From: Bacillota bacterium | Lineage (GTDB): Bacteria; Bacillota; Clostridia; Acetivibrionales; DTU013 | Direction of reading: 5' to 3' | DNA length: 64,000 nt | Assembly (NCBI GenBank): GCA_023426125.1 | Contig: JAFABI010000041.1 | Span: forward strand, 62,001 to 126,000 | Shown here: positions 47,375 through 56,791 of the stretch, one piece after another | How positions within the stretch are numbered: the first letter of the stretch is position 1 | Layout of the letters: each line of letters starts with the position of its first letter | Made by a program: the position numbers and the translations under genes | The notes under the pieces: generated by a model | Databases searched by the model: none | The model's input: only the letters and a program-made list of their open reading frames with translations | Told to the model about the DNA's origin: nothing

Positions 47375-47458
47375 GTACGGCACCGCGTATGTTCGTTACC
47401 GGATAAGTTTGACAAAGGCGGAACATGGCAAGGATGGAGGTGCGCGCATTGCGCGTGA
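47375..47458. repeat. Inverted half-copy of the MITE-like repeat
   Basis: The end GTACGGCACCGCGTATGTTC, then GTTACCGGATAAGTTT and the core GCGCGCATTGCGCGT match, in reverse orientation, the right half of the repeat at 60589-60775. Confidence 0.7.
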
Positions 47459-47571
47459 CTTTTATATTCCATTGAAATATTTTTTTGCGTATAGTAGAAT
47501 GAAAACACATTCTCGTGCTTTTTTATATAGAGGATCAATCTTGTTGCCATTTTGAGACAGAGGTGCTGGCT

Positions 47572-49374
47572 TTGAAGGATAAATTCAAAAGGATGCTGTT
47601 GTGGTATAGAGATTTGTCTGTTCAACAAAAAATACTGCTGTTGAATCTTGTCAATATCCTGGTACCACTGCTTTTATTGGCGTTTTTTGCTACGAGGGTT
47701 TCGTCTTCCATCATTATAAAGAATACCATTGACAACTCGGTTCGGAGTCTTTCTCTGGTAATACAAAATCTTGATAATCTTATTCGGAATACCGAGAAAA
47801 CTGCCAATATCTTTGTCTCTAACGAGACCATCCAGGAAGTCAGCAGACAGATGGACATCATGACCGAAGGTGAACGGCTGATCAGTTCCCAGTCGGTATC
47901 TTCGATGCTGGACGCCCTCATCGACCCTGGAAATGAGGCGGGAAGCGCTGCGATCATCGGCGTTGCAGACTATGTGGCTGTTACAAACAGCATTGACCTG
48001 CCTGCCTTTAAACATGAATTCATGGCTTCACAAAATGAAAACGCTTTTATGCCCGCCAATGCTGCCAACAAGTATTGGCAAAGTCTGCATAAGGCCGGCT
48101 ATATCCGAAGGTCTGAGAGGACGGAATGCATCACCTTGCATAAAAAAGTGGTTGAGGCCCTGTCCGGGGTTGTTGCAGGAAGCCTTATCATAAATATTGA
48201 CGAAGCGGTGATTGCCGATAGCTTTTTAAGCCTGAAGGATGTCAACGACGGCGTCTTTTTTATTTCCGACAGGGAAGGGACGATTATTTCATCAACGCAA
48301 AAGGACATGCTTTATCAATCGGTGAAAGAAAAAGTCTATTATGAGTGGCTGGGAAAGAACCCGCTTGCAGGGGATATTTTCATGCTGGAAGGCGAAAAAA
48401 AGCTGGTGGTCAATGCCGGATATCCCTATATGGGATGGAATATTGTGGGGATTATCCCCATCAGCAAGCTAACCTCGGAAAGCATGCAGGTAACCTTCCT
48501 TATTGCTTTGACGGGCGTCATTTGCCTTGTCCTGGCTTTGATCTCCCTGATTGTCATTTCCAGATTTATATCAAAGCCTATCATCAAACTGTCAAAAACG
48601 ATGATGCATGTCGGTAAAGGTAATTTTGACGTAGGTACTTTGCCTGACGGAAATGACGAAATCGGCTTGCTGTCAAAGGATTTTTCCAACATGACCCATC
48701 AAATCTCAAATTTGATGAAGCGACTGCTGGATGAACAGGAGAAGAAGAGGGAATTTGAATTGCTGGCTCTGCAGACGCAGATAAATCCGCATTTCCTTTA
48801 CAATACCCTGGACAGCATCTGCTCGCTGGTTCAGATGAATATGAACGAGGAAGCGTTCATTATGGTTAAAAAACTGGCGTTCTTTTACCGGACCTCCCTG
48901 AGCAAGGGGGAAAGCATCATCACCATAAAGGAAGAGGCGGATAATGCGGAAAGCTATCTGACCATCCAAAAAATACGTTATTATGACCAGTTTGAATACC
49001 GCATGGAAATTGATCCGGAGATCCTGTCAAAAAAAATCGTAAAGCTTTCGATACAGCCCCTGATTGAAAATTCCATTTACCATGCCATTAAAAACAAGCG
49101 CGGGCAGGGGGAAATAGGAATTTTTGGCAAGAGGCATGAAGACAAGATCATCATTTCGGTCGTCGACGACGGCATCGGTATGAGTGAGGATGCCATCAAA
49201 TGCATATTTTCCGGTACAATTTACGAAAACCGGAAAAAATCCTTTGGCGTGAAAAGCGTTGACGACAGGCTGAAGCTTTATTTTGGTATGGAATATGGCG
49301 TGAAGATTTACAGCGAGCAGGGGAAAGGTACGTGTGTCGAGCTCATACTGCCGTTTGACCTTAAAGACAGGTAG
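47572..49374 (+). CDS. Sensor histidine kinase, YesM type (second system)
   Basis: 600 aa. I chose TTG 47572 because GAGGTG stands at the right distance; GTG 47515 and ATG 47593 are possible. First membrane segment ILLLNLVNILVPLLLLAFF (about 20-40), extracellular sensor domain, second segment at about 305-327 (FLIALTGVICLVLALISLIV), HAMP (KLSKTMMHVGKGNFDVG), His407 in INPHFLYNTLDSICS, ATPase domain (VDDGIGM, FGVKSVDDRL). It signals to the regulator encoded 38 bp downstream. Its ligand is probably the substrate of the importer that follows. Confidence 0.92.
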   Translation: MKDKFKRMLLWYRDLSVQQKILLLNLVNILVPLLLLAFFATRVSSSIIIKNTIDNSVRSLSLVIQNLDNLIRNTEKTANIFVSNETIQEVSRQMDIMTEGERLISSQSVSSMLDALIDPGNEAGSAAIIGVADYVAVTNSIDLPAFKHEFMASQNENAFMPANAANKYWQSLHKAGYIRRSERTECITLHKKVVEALSGVVAGSLIINIDEAVIADSFLSLKDVNDGVFFISDREGTIISSTQKDMLYQSVKEKVYYEWLGKNPLAGDIFMLEGEKKLVVNAGYPYMGWNIVGIIPISKLTSESMQVTFLIALTGVICLVLALISLIVISRFISKPIIKLSKTMMHVGKGNFDVGTLPDGNDEIGLLSKDFSNMTHQISNLMKRLLDEQEKKREFELLALQTQINPHFLYNTLDSICSLVQMNMNEEAFIMVKKLAFFYRTSLSKGESIITIKEEADNAESYLTIQKIRYYDQFEYRMEIDPEILSKKIVKLSIQPLIENSIYHAIKNKRGQGEIGIFGKRHEDKIIISVVDDGIGMSEDAIKCIFSGTIYENRKKSFGVKSVDDRLKLYFGMEYGVKIYSEQGKGTCVELILPFDLKDR

Positions 49375-49412
49375 GAACGGCAATTGGAACATATATAAGA
49401 AAGGGTGACGCT

Positions 49413-51023
49413 ATGCTTAGAGTGCTTATTGTGGACGACGAATATCTGATCAGGAAGCATATTATAAATTCGATAAAGTGGGAAAGCCTTAAAATGAAGG
49501 TCGTCGGAGAGGCGGCGGACGGTGAGCAGGCATTGCGGATGGTGGAACAATGGAAGCCGCAGGTGATGATTGTAGATATCAAAATTCCCTTTATCGATGG
49601 GATCACTCTTTCAAAAATCGTGCATAAACAATATTCGGATATAAAGATTATCATCCTGACCGGGTTCGACGAATTCAACTATGCCAGGGCGGCCATTGAA
49701 GCGAGCGTTGTCAATTACCTGCTTAAGCCGGTGGATGCAGAGCTGCTTACAGCGGTTTTGACCGAAACAAAAGACGCCATACGGAAGAAGACGGGAGAAA
49801 ACAGAATCATCAGGAAAGAAAGGCACAAAAAAAATATCACTGCAAGGGACCGGTTTGTCCGGGGACTGCTTTCCATGGAGCCGCCGGCCCCCGAGCCTGA
49901 GGATATCCTTGTGCAAATGGAAGAATTCAAGCTGCATATCGATTCAAGAAATTTTATTGTCGTTGATTTTGCCTGTGAGAAATTTACGGGGAGAAAGGGA
50001 CAAAGAGACGAAGGCAGAAGGTGCAAGTATATTGCCAATAAGTTCAAGCTGCGGCTTCCGCAGATACCCGGTATTTCCGCTGCCTTCCATGGCTTGAACA
50101 ATGATGCCGTGCTTTTTGTCAGCCTGGACGAGTCCGTAAGCTCCCATAGACAGGCCATGGATGCTGTATGGAAATCACTGCGTACCGAGATAAAACAGCG
50201 GTACGGGCTGGAGGTGGCAGTTTCGTCAAGCATGTGCCATCATAGCCTTTCGGAAACGGCGGAAGCCTACTATGAGGCCGTTATGGCAAACAAAACCCGG
50301 TTTTTACTGGGCAACGAGGAGGTGCTGCATTATGAAAGCACCTTCAAGCTGCAGCCTTCTGCGGATTTTAAACTGTTTTACGGGGCGCAGGATATTCTAA
50401 AGTATCTGAGGCTGGCCGACAGGCAGAATGTGCTGCAGTCGGTAAATCAAATTTTTGAGCTTCTTTTTGAAATGAAAGCCGACACGGAGTACACATTGTT
50501 CGTTGCGCTAAGTCTGCTTACCGTCCTCTCGGAATTCAGCGGGGAAAACGGCGTGTCCATGGCCGAAGCTTGCGGCGGCACCGGCAAGGCCATAGAGGAT
50601 TTCAAAGGGATGAACCGTTTGAGTGATATAAAGGAAGCCCTCCTCCGGATGTTTGGAGCTGCCATGGAAGCTGTCGGGAACAACAGCTATAAAAACTCCC
50701 TGAAGCTGGTGAAAAAGGCCAAAGAGTATATCGAAGGACGTTATTCGAATCCCGCCCTTTCCCTGGATGACATTGCCGGAAGCATTCAAGTCAATGCCTG
50801 TTATCTGAGCAAGATATTCAAGCAGGAATCCGGCATCTCGCTGGTGGAATATTTAACCGCCTTCCGGCTTGACAGCGCAAAAAAACTCATCGACCGGCAG
50901 GAAAATGTCCAGCTCTATAAAATCGCCGAATCGGTGGGATATAACGACCCGTACTATTTCAGCAAATGCTTTAAAAGGAAATTCGGAATCACACCTTCCC
51001 AATATATTTTGAAAAAGACATGA
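49413..51023 (+). CDS. Response regulator, YesN/AraC type (second system)
   Basis: 536 aa, ATG 49413 after GAAAGGG. Receiver domain with VLIVDDEYLIR, acceptor Asp55 in VDIKIPF and YLLKPVD; a middle region; and two AraC-type HTH motifs in the last 100 residues (LDDIAGSIQVNACYLSKIFK and VGYNDPYYFSKCFKRKFGI). It is expected to activate the ABC operon starting at 51190. Confidence 0.93.
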   Translation: MLRVLIVDDEYLIRKHIINSIKWESLKMKVVGEAADGEQALRMVEQWKPQVMIVDIKIPFIDGITLSKIVHKQYSDIKIIILTGFDEFNYARAAIEASVVNYLLKPVDAELLTAVLTETKDAIRKKTGENRIIRKERHKKNITARDRFVRGLLSMEPPAPEPEDILVQMEEFKLHIDSRNFIVVDFACEKFTGRKGQRDEGRRCKYIANKFKLRLPQIPGISAAFHGLNNDAVLFVSLDESVSSHRQAMDAVWKSLRTEIKQRYGLEVAVSSSMCHHSLSETAEAYYEAVMANKTRFLLGNEEVLHYESTFKLQPSADFKLFYGAQDILKYLRLADRQNVLQSVNQIFELLFEMKADTEYTLFVALSLLTVLSEFSGENGVSMAEACGGTGKAIEDFKGMNRLSDIKEALLRMFGAAMEAVGNNSYKNSLKLVKKAKEYIEGRYSNPALSLDDIAGSIQVNACYLSKIFKQESGISLVEYLTAFRLDSAKKLIDRQENVQLYKIAESVGYNDPYYFSKCFKRKFGITPSQYILKKT

Positions 51024-51189
51024 ATTTTGTCCGGGAATTAAAAATATTCCCACGGATGCAAAGAATTTTCATGTTCAACAAAGCTCGTTTTATTTATTAT
51101 ATTTGTAACGGCAGTTTTTGTTTTGTCGACGAAGACAAAACCAAGGCCGCCATTTTTATTTAGAGTTCAAAAGGAGGCGTTGTCAATTG

Positions 51190-52587
51190 ATGAGCAAAAG
51201 TGTATTGAAAAAGGCATGTGCGTTATCTCTGACCATGGGGCTTGTGTTGAGCTTTACGGCAGGCTGCGGCAGCACTACAGGGCAGGCGGACGGGACAGAT
51301 GCGCAGGGACAGTCGTCGAATAATACGGCGGGTACCACGGAAGCCAAAGGGAGCGGTGAAAAAATCGTTATACGCTTTATGACAAGAGAAGCCGGCAGCG
51401 ACGCGGTTGTTCCCATTCACCAGGAGGAGTTTGCCAGGTTCGAGGCAGAGCACCCCAACGTGGTCATCCAGAATGAATCCATCGCTGAAGAAAATGCATA
51501 CAACAACAAGATCAAGACCTCCATTGCGACAGGCACCCAGCCGGAGCTTTTTAACTATCCGGCAGTCATAGGCGCCGTGGGCTGGGCTAAAAACGGAGTG
51601 ATCATGAACATCGATTCGCTTATCGAAGACAAGGAGTGGTCGGGCGGTTTCATCGACGGCGCCTTTGAAAACTGGAATTTCGAAAAATACGGCGTTAGCG
51701 GACATTATGCCATTCCTTATTCCTTCTCGCCGGAAGTCATCCTGTACAACACGGAAATCTTTCAGAAAGCCGGCATTACCAAGACGCCTGAAACCATGTC
51801 CGAGCTGTTTGACGTTATAGAAAAACTCAAGGCTGCCGGCGTCGTTCCCATGAGTATGGGCAATAAGGATGTCTGGCGCGGGGGACATCTGCATAACAAC
51901 ATCCTGTACCGCTATATTGGCGTCGACAAGGCAAAAGACCTGGGCCTCAGAACGAAAAAATGGACGGATGCGGATGTGGTTGGTTCCCTTCAGGCCATCA
52001 AGGATCTGGTTACTGCAGGCGCCTTCGAAGAAGGCTTTGGCGGGCTGGATTATAACACGGAAAAGACTTTGTTCTTGAACGGCGAATACGCAATGTCCTG
52101 CAACGGTTCATGGATCATTGCCGATTACATGTCTTCCGACTCGCCCAACAAGGATAAGATATCCTTCTTCCCGTTCCCTTATTTTGATGACAAGCCGGAG
52201 CTTAAAGGCGATTCCGTACTATACTCGTCGCCGATCTTTTTAAGCAACGCCACCGAAGGCGAAAAGAGGAACATGCAGATGGAATTTGCCAAGTTCCTTT
52301 ACGGCAAGGAATGTTCGCAGGAAAGAATGGATAAGATCGGAAGGTTCAGCTCGAGAAAGGATGTAACCGCACCCGAGAATTCTTCCAAATTGCTGAAGGA
52401 TGTCATCGCCTACATGGGGACCATAACAAATCCCGGCGGCGACTACTTCGAATATGAAGCCGATCCGGCCATGCTCGATGTCTGCCGCAATGCGATTGCA
52501 GGCATGATGCTTGGCGATTCGGCGGAGAAAGCGGCGCAAACCATACAGGGCTCACTGGACGCTTACGATAACAGCCTTAAGAAGTAG
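51190..52587 (+). CDS. Extracellular solute-binding lipoprotein (family 1), second sugar-type importer
   Basis: 465 aa from ATG 51190, with AAAAGGAGG eleven bases upstream. Signal peptide KSVLKKACALSLTMGLVLSF with lipobox TAGC, then a Gly/Ala/Thr spacer. The body is a family 1 carbohydrate-binding protein (IRFMTREAGS, FARFEAEHPNVVIQNESI, PYSFSPEVILYNTEIFQKAG, LNGEYAMSCNGSWI). The promoter is not evident in the 166-bp gap before it. It feeds the permeases at 52792 and 53702. The enzymes that follow are not classic sugar enzymes, so its substrate is open. Confidence 0.9.
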   Translation: MSKSVLKKACALSLTMGLVLSFTAGCGSTTGQADGTDAQGQSSNNTAGTTEAKGSGEKIVIRFMTREAGSDAVVPIHQEEFARFEAEHPNVVIQNESIAEENAYNNKIKTSIATGTQPELFNYPAVIGAVGWAKNGVIMNIDSLIEDKEWSGGFIDGAFENWNFEKYGVSGHYAIPYSFSPEVILYNTEIFQKAGITKTPETMSELFDVIEKLKAAGVVPMSMGNKDVWRGGHLHNNILYRYIGVDKAKDLGLRTKKWTDADVVGSLQAIKDLVTAGAFEEGFGGLDYNTEKTLFLNGEYAMSCNGSWIIADYMSSDSPNKDKISFFPFPYFDDKPELKGDSVLYSSPIFLSNATEGEKRNMQMEFAKFLYGKECSQERMDKIGRFSSRKDVTAPENSSKLLKDVIAYMGTITNPGGDYFEYEADPAMLDVCRNAIAGMMLGDSAEKAAQTIQGSLDAYDNSLKK

Positions 52588-52639
52588 TATTCCTGAAAGT
52601 TGACAGTTTGCAGCCAAATGCAGCAGGCTCCGCCTGAAA

Positions 52640-52660
52640 CCGGGGGCTCAATGCCCCCGG
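52640..52660 (+). terminator. GC-rich hairpin between binding protein and permease genes
   Basis: CCGGGGGC (52640-52647) and GCCCCCGG (52653-52660) flank TCAAT. No T-run follows, so partial termination or mRNA protection is more likely than full stop, as for the hairpin at 17353 in the first importer operon. Confidence 0.55.
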
Positions 52661-52791
52661 AATTCCCGACTTTGCGGTTTTCTGCAGCACATTGGCAGGA
52701 CGGTTTTTGCGGAAAGCTGAAAGTATCATTAGGATCAATCTTATCTTCGAGGCAATTCAAGAATTATTCGTTGGCATCGGGAGGCAAATAC

Positions 52792-53685
52792 ATGGCAAGG
52801 TATAGGAAAAACCTTTTGGTAATCGTCGGTTTTTTAGCCCCGGCTTTTCTCTTGTATTTTATTTTTGAGGCAATCCCTGTGATTTCTTCTTTCTGGTTTG
52901 CGTTTAACGAATGGGAGGGGATTGCAAATGTTCCTCTGAAATTCGTCGGTATCAATAATTTTAAATATCTTTTTCACAGCGAGCAGTTTCTCACGGCGCT
53001 TAAAAATGTCCTTGTCTATGTTGTGATAAGCGTTTTGACACAGGTGCCTATCGGCTATTTCCTGGCGTTTATTTTAAACAATGTTTCAAAGGGAATGCGA
53101 TTCTTTAAAACGGCATTTTTTATACCCAATATCCTGCCGATGACTTCGGTGGGGCTTCTCTGGTATTTTATCCTGATGCCGAACCATAGAGGGCTGCTGA
53201 ATAAATTATTAACCGTCGTCGGACTGAAAGGTCTGACCCATCAATGGCTGGTGGATACGTCAACCGCTTTTGGATGGATTATTGCCGTCACCACCTGGTG
53301 CAGCATCGGTTTGTATATGATCATCGGAATGGCCGCGCTTGCAGGCGTACCCGAGGAAGTGGTCGAGTCCGGCCTGCTGGACGGTGCAACCGGCTGGAAG
53401 AAAGTACTTTATATTTTGGTGCCCATGATCTGGGAATCCGTTAAAATATCCGTAATTATGGTAATTACCGGCGTCCTGAAATTCTTCGACCTGATTTATG
53501 TCATGACGGGGGGAGGCCCCAACGGTGCGACGCACGTTCCTGCTTCGCTTTTATATGATGAAGCTTTTAAATATAACCATTATGGAGCCGGCAGTGCTAT
53601 TTCGGTTGTCATTTTTATGCTGAGCATTTCCTTCACAGTCATCAGCTTAAGGGCAATGCGCAATGAAAAGCTTGATTCCATATAA
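52792..53685 (+). CDS. ABC transporter permease, CUT1 (UgpA/MalF-like)
   Basis: 297 aa, ATG 52792 after GGGAGG; the frame extends to 52600 through the hairpin region without a start signal. Six membrane segments (first IVGFLAPAFLLYFIFEAIPV). EAA loop VVESGLLDGATGWKKVLYI, and GGPNGATHV near the end as in MalF/UgpA-type permeases. Partner of the next gene. Confidence 0.93.
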   Translation: MARYRKNLLVIVGFLAPAFLLYFIFEAIPVISSFWFAFNEWEGIANVPLKFVGINNFKYLFHSEQFLTALKNVLVYVVISVLTQVPIGYFLAFILNNVSKGMRFFKTAFFIPNILPMTSVGLLWYFILMPNHRGLLNKLLTVVGLKGLTHQWLVDTSTAFGWIIAVTTWCSIGLYMIIGMAALAGVPEEVVESGLLDGATGWKKVLYILVPMIWESVKISVIMVITGVLKFFDLIYVMTGGGPNGATHVPASLLYDEAFKYNHYGAGSAISVVIFMLSISFTVISLRAMRNEKLDSI

Positions 53686-53701
53686 CGAGGGAGGGAATAC
53701 G

Positions 53702-54556
53702 ATGAAAAATGGGATTGCCAGACGAGGCTTATCCTCGCCGGGGTCGAAAAAGATAATCGTATACGTGATCGTATCGGTTCTTGCCGTGGTTTCAATCTAT
53801 CCGATTTTCTTTTGCCTGATGTCGTCCATGAAAACGACCATTGAAATATTTTCGACACCCTATGGGCTGCCCGGCAAATTGATGCTTGACAACTATATAA
53901 AGGCCTGGACCCGGGGAAATATCGGCAGATGCGTACTGAACAGCGCTTTTCTGACGGCCAGCAGCATTGCGCTCACGGCGCTTGTGGCATCCCCTGCGTC
54001 CTATATTCTGTCCAAGTTTGTATTTAAAGCAAAAGCTTTTTTCTATATGTTCTTTATCGCCGGCCTGATGATCCCCATCCAATCGACCATCATTCCGCTG
54101 GCATATGGATTTGGCAAGCTGAATATAAACGACAATTACCTGGTGATGATTTTGCTTTTTACAACCTTCTCCATCCCGGTGTCGGTTTTTGTACTAACAG
54201 GCTTTATGAAGTCCGTGTCCGTCGAGATGGAGGAAGCAGCCGTGATCGACGGCTGTACGCCCCTGCGCCTGCTGTTTCATATCATGGTGCCGCTTTCGGC
54301 GCCGGCGATTGCGACCGTGTCCATACTCAACTTTATCAGCACCTGGAACAACCTGTTGTTTCCCTTGCTCTTTATCAGAGAAGCAAAGCTTTATACCATA
54401 TCCATCGGTCTGCTGATGTTTTTCGCGGAAAGAACGGACGATTACGGAGGGGTAATGGCAGGAGCGGTGATTACCATGCTGCCGTCCATCCTTGTTTATG
54501 TGCTTTTGCAGGAAAAGGTCGAAAAGGGCTTGACTGCAGGAGCGGTGAAAGGATGA
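53702..54556 (+). CDS. ABC transporter permease, CUT1 (UgpE/MalG-like)
   Basis: 284 aa, ATG 53702 after GAGGGAGG. First membrane segment KIIVYVIVSVLAVVSIYPIF, EAA loop MEEAAVIDGCTPLRLLFHIM, terminal EKGLTAGAVKG as in MalG/UgpE permeases. No ATPase gene accompanies the operon, so a shared ATPase is expected. Confidence 0.93.
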   Translation: MKNGIARRGLSSPGSKKIIVYVIVSVLAVVSIYPIFFCLMSSMKTTIEIFSTPYGLPGKLMLDNYIKAWTRGNIGRCVLNSAFLTASSIALTALVASPASYILSKFVFKAKAFFYMFFIAGLMIPIQSTIIPLAYGFGKLNINDNYLVMILLFTTFSIPVSVFVLTGFMKSVSVEMEEAAVIDGCTPLRLLFHIMVPLSAPAIATVSILNFISTWNNLLFPLLFIREAKLYTISIGLLMFFAERTDDYGGVMAGAVITMLPSILVYVLLQEKVEKGLTAGAVKG

Positions 54557-54594
54557 ACTGACGACGCGAATTTTAACACAAAGGAAATGGCATT

Positions 54595-55530
54595 ATGTTG
54601 ATGAAGCAAGTAATGGAACTGTTTGAATTGCTGGACAAACCCTCCGCAAACGGAGAGGAACTTGTGAAGCTATTCCTTGAAAACAAGGCGACCACTGCAG
54701 CTTCCCGTACGGTAGCAGGAGAGCGGGGGAAAACTGACGCCGTCAAGATACTGATCGCCGGGAAAAACGGCAAAAGCCTTGGTAAAAACGCTCCAACACT
54801 GGGCATTATCGGCCGTCTCGGAGGACTTGGCGCCCGACCGGGAATCACAGGGTTTGTTTCCGATGGAGACGGTGCTCTTGCAGCGCTGTCAGCCGGCTTG
54901 AAAATAGCACAGATGAACCGCAACGGAGATATACTGGAGGGAGATGTTATCATCGCCACTCATATCTGTCCCGCAGCGCCGGTGTCGGAGCACAAACCTG
55001 TTCCTTTCATGGGGTCTCCCATCGATATGGAGACCATGAACCGGTATGAAGTGGATGCGCAAATGGACGCAATCCTTTCCATTGATACGACGAAAGGCAA
55101 CCGTGTCATTAATGCCTGCGGCTTTGCAATATCGCCTGCAGTGAAGGAGGGATACATCCTCAAGGTAAGTGACAGTCTTATGGACATTATGACTGGGGTG
55201 ACCGGCAGGATGCCGCTTGTTTTCCCGCTGTCCCAGCAGGACATTACACCCTATGGAAACGGCCTCTTTCACCTGAACAGCATTTTGCAGCCGGCAACAG
55301 CTACCGACGCACCGGTTGTAGGGGTGGCAATCACCACGGAGCAGCCGGTCGCGGGCTGTGCAACAGGAGCCACCCATCCGGCGGCTGTCGAAGCGGCTTC
55401 CCGTTTCGCAGTGGAGGTGGCCAAAGCCTACACGCAGAACAAGTGCGAATTTTACAGCCGGGAAGAATTTGACGTCATCCGGAAGCTTTACGGAGACATG
55501 AAACGGTTTCAAACGATTCCGGCATGCTGA
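54595..55530 (+). CDS. DUF1177-family protein
   Basis: 311 aa, ATG 54595 with AAAGGA upstream; a second ATG two codons on is possible. The protein is the DUF1177 type: QVMELFELLDKPSANGEEL, LGIIGRLGGLGARPGITGFV, HICPAAPVSEHKPVPFMGSP, TTEQPVAGCATGATHPAAVE. The conserved His/Cys and Thr-Glu clusters suggest an enzyme, but no activity is established. In other genomes it sits with DUF917 and Asp/Glu racemase genes, as here (stated from general knowledge). It begins 38 bp after the permease and probably belongs to that operon. Confidence 0.88.
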   Translation: MLMKQVMELFELLDKPSANGEELVKLFLENKATTAASRTVAGERGKTDAVKILIAGKNGKSLGKNAPTLGIIGRLGGLGARPGITGFVSDGDGALAALSAGLKIAQMNRNGDILEGDVIIATHICPAAPVSEHKPVPFMGSPIDMETMNRYEVDAQMDAILSIDTTKGNRVINACGFAISPAVKEGYILKVSDSLMDIMTGVTGRMPLVFPLSQQDITPYGNGLFHLNSILQPATATDAPVVGVAITTEQPVAGCATGATHPAAVEAASRFAVEVAKAYTQNKCEFYSREEFDVIRKLYGDMKRFQTIPAC

Positions 55531-55642
55531 AAACCGGAAGCGCGATATAAAAACACAAGGATAACTGCCGCCACCCCATACCGACATCGTCCGCAATACG
55601 GTTTTTGCAAGGTTGGCGAAAAAATAAAAAGGAGGGCAAGCT

Positions 55643-56791
55643 ATGCCTGGAAAAACACTGAAAAGTATACAGGAAATTGAGGATTTTGTCAGAGGCTGTA
55701 CATTCTTCGGTACGGGAGGCGGGGGAAAACCGGAAAACGGTATCGAGTCGCTGGTAAGTGAATTTAATAAGGGGAAGGAAATCGGATGGATCGATGTAGA
55801 GGAGCTGCCCGATGATTCCCTGTCCGCGTGCCCGTTCCTGATGGGCTCCATCGCACCCCTTACCGAGCAGACTTATAGAGAAATGGCCGCTTTCGGATTG
55901 GGGCAAAGAGTCAATAAGGACAAGGAGTGCCTTGCAAAAGCTGTTCTGGAGTTATCCGCTTATACTGGCAAGAAGATAAGCGCTCTGGTCCCTGTGGAAC
56001 TGGGGGGAGGAAACACTCCCGGATGCATTGCCGCCGGCATTGTAAACGGAATTCCGACGGTTGACGGTGATTATACGGGCCGTGCAATTCCTGAAATCAC
56101 CCAGACGACGCCATACCTGATGGACAAAGCCCTTTTGCCCATAACAACCGTCGACGGATGGGGAAATGTCTGTATCATCAAAAACGGAACCGGCTATGCA
56201 ATGGCAGAGCGCATAGGAAAGCTTATCAGCGCGGCATCCTTCGGCTCCACAGGCGACGCAGGCTTCCTGCTGTCCGGCAAGGAAACCAAGGAGGCCGTTG
56301 TCAGGGGAACGTTAACAGAATGCTATACTGTCGGGAAAATGATACGTGAAGCAAGGGAAAGCGGAAAGGATCCGGTGGCTGAAGTCGTCCAATACCTTGG
56401 CGGCTGGCTTGTATGTGAGGGGACGGTTTCAAAAAAGGAATGGGAAGACAGGCTTGGCTATTTCTGGGGCACGCATACAATCTCCGGAGAAGGCAGATTT
56501 AAAGGAGATACGCTGAAAATCTGGTTTAAGAATGAAAATCATGTTTGCTGGAAAAATGACCAGGCTTTTGTGACAAGTCCCGACAGCATCATTGTTGTAA
56601 ACGCAGCAAGCGGAGAGCCGATTACAAATACGAAAATTGCCGAAGGAGACAGGGTTTCCGTGATTGTCAGAAAAGCAAACCCGCTGTTCCGTACGCCCAA
56701 AGCGATAGAGGTCCTGGGACCGAAGGCGTTCGGCTTTGAGCTGGACTATGTGCCTGCGGAAAATCGTTTAGGGGCAGAGGAGGCTATATGA
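55643..56791 (+). CDS. DUF917-family protein
   Basis: 382 aa, ATG 55643 after AAAGGAGGG. DUF917 landmarks: FFGTGGGGKPENGI, SALVPVELGGGNTPG, PTVDGDYTGRAIPEI and a C-terminal beta domain (AFVTSPDSIIVVNAASGEPI). The family is related to subunits of hydantoinase/oxoprolinase-type enzymes, so a role in opening or processing a cyclic amide is possible but unproven. It overlaps the racemase gene by 4 bp (ATGA). Confidence 0.9.
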   Translation: MPGKTLKSIQEIEDFVRGCTFFGTGGGGKPENGIESLVSEFNKGKEIGWIDVEELPDDSLSACPFLMGSIAPLTEQTYREMAAFGLGQRVNKDKECLAKAVLELSAYTGKKISALVPVELGGGNTPGCIAAGIVNGIPTVDGDYTGRAIPEITQTTPYLMDKALLPITTVDGWGNVCIIKNGTGYAMAERIGKLISAASFGSTGDAGFLLSGKETKEAVVRGTLTECYTVGKMIREARESGKDPVAEVVQYLGGWLVCEGTVSKKEWEDRLGYFWGTHTISGEGRFKGDTLKIWFKNENHVCWKNDQAFVTSPDSIIVVNAASGEPITNTKIAEGDRVSVIVRKANPLFRTPKAIEVLGPKAFGFELDYVPAENRLGAEEAI

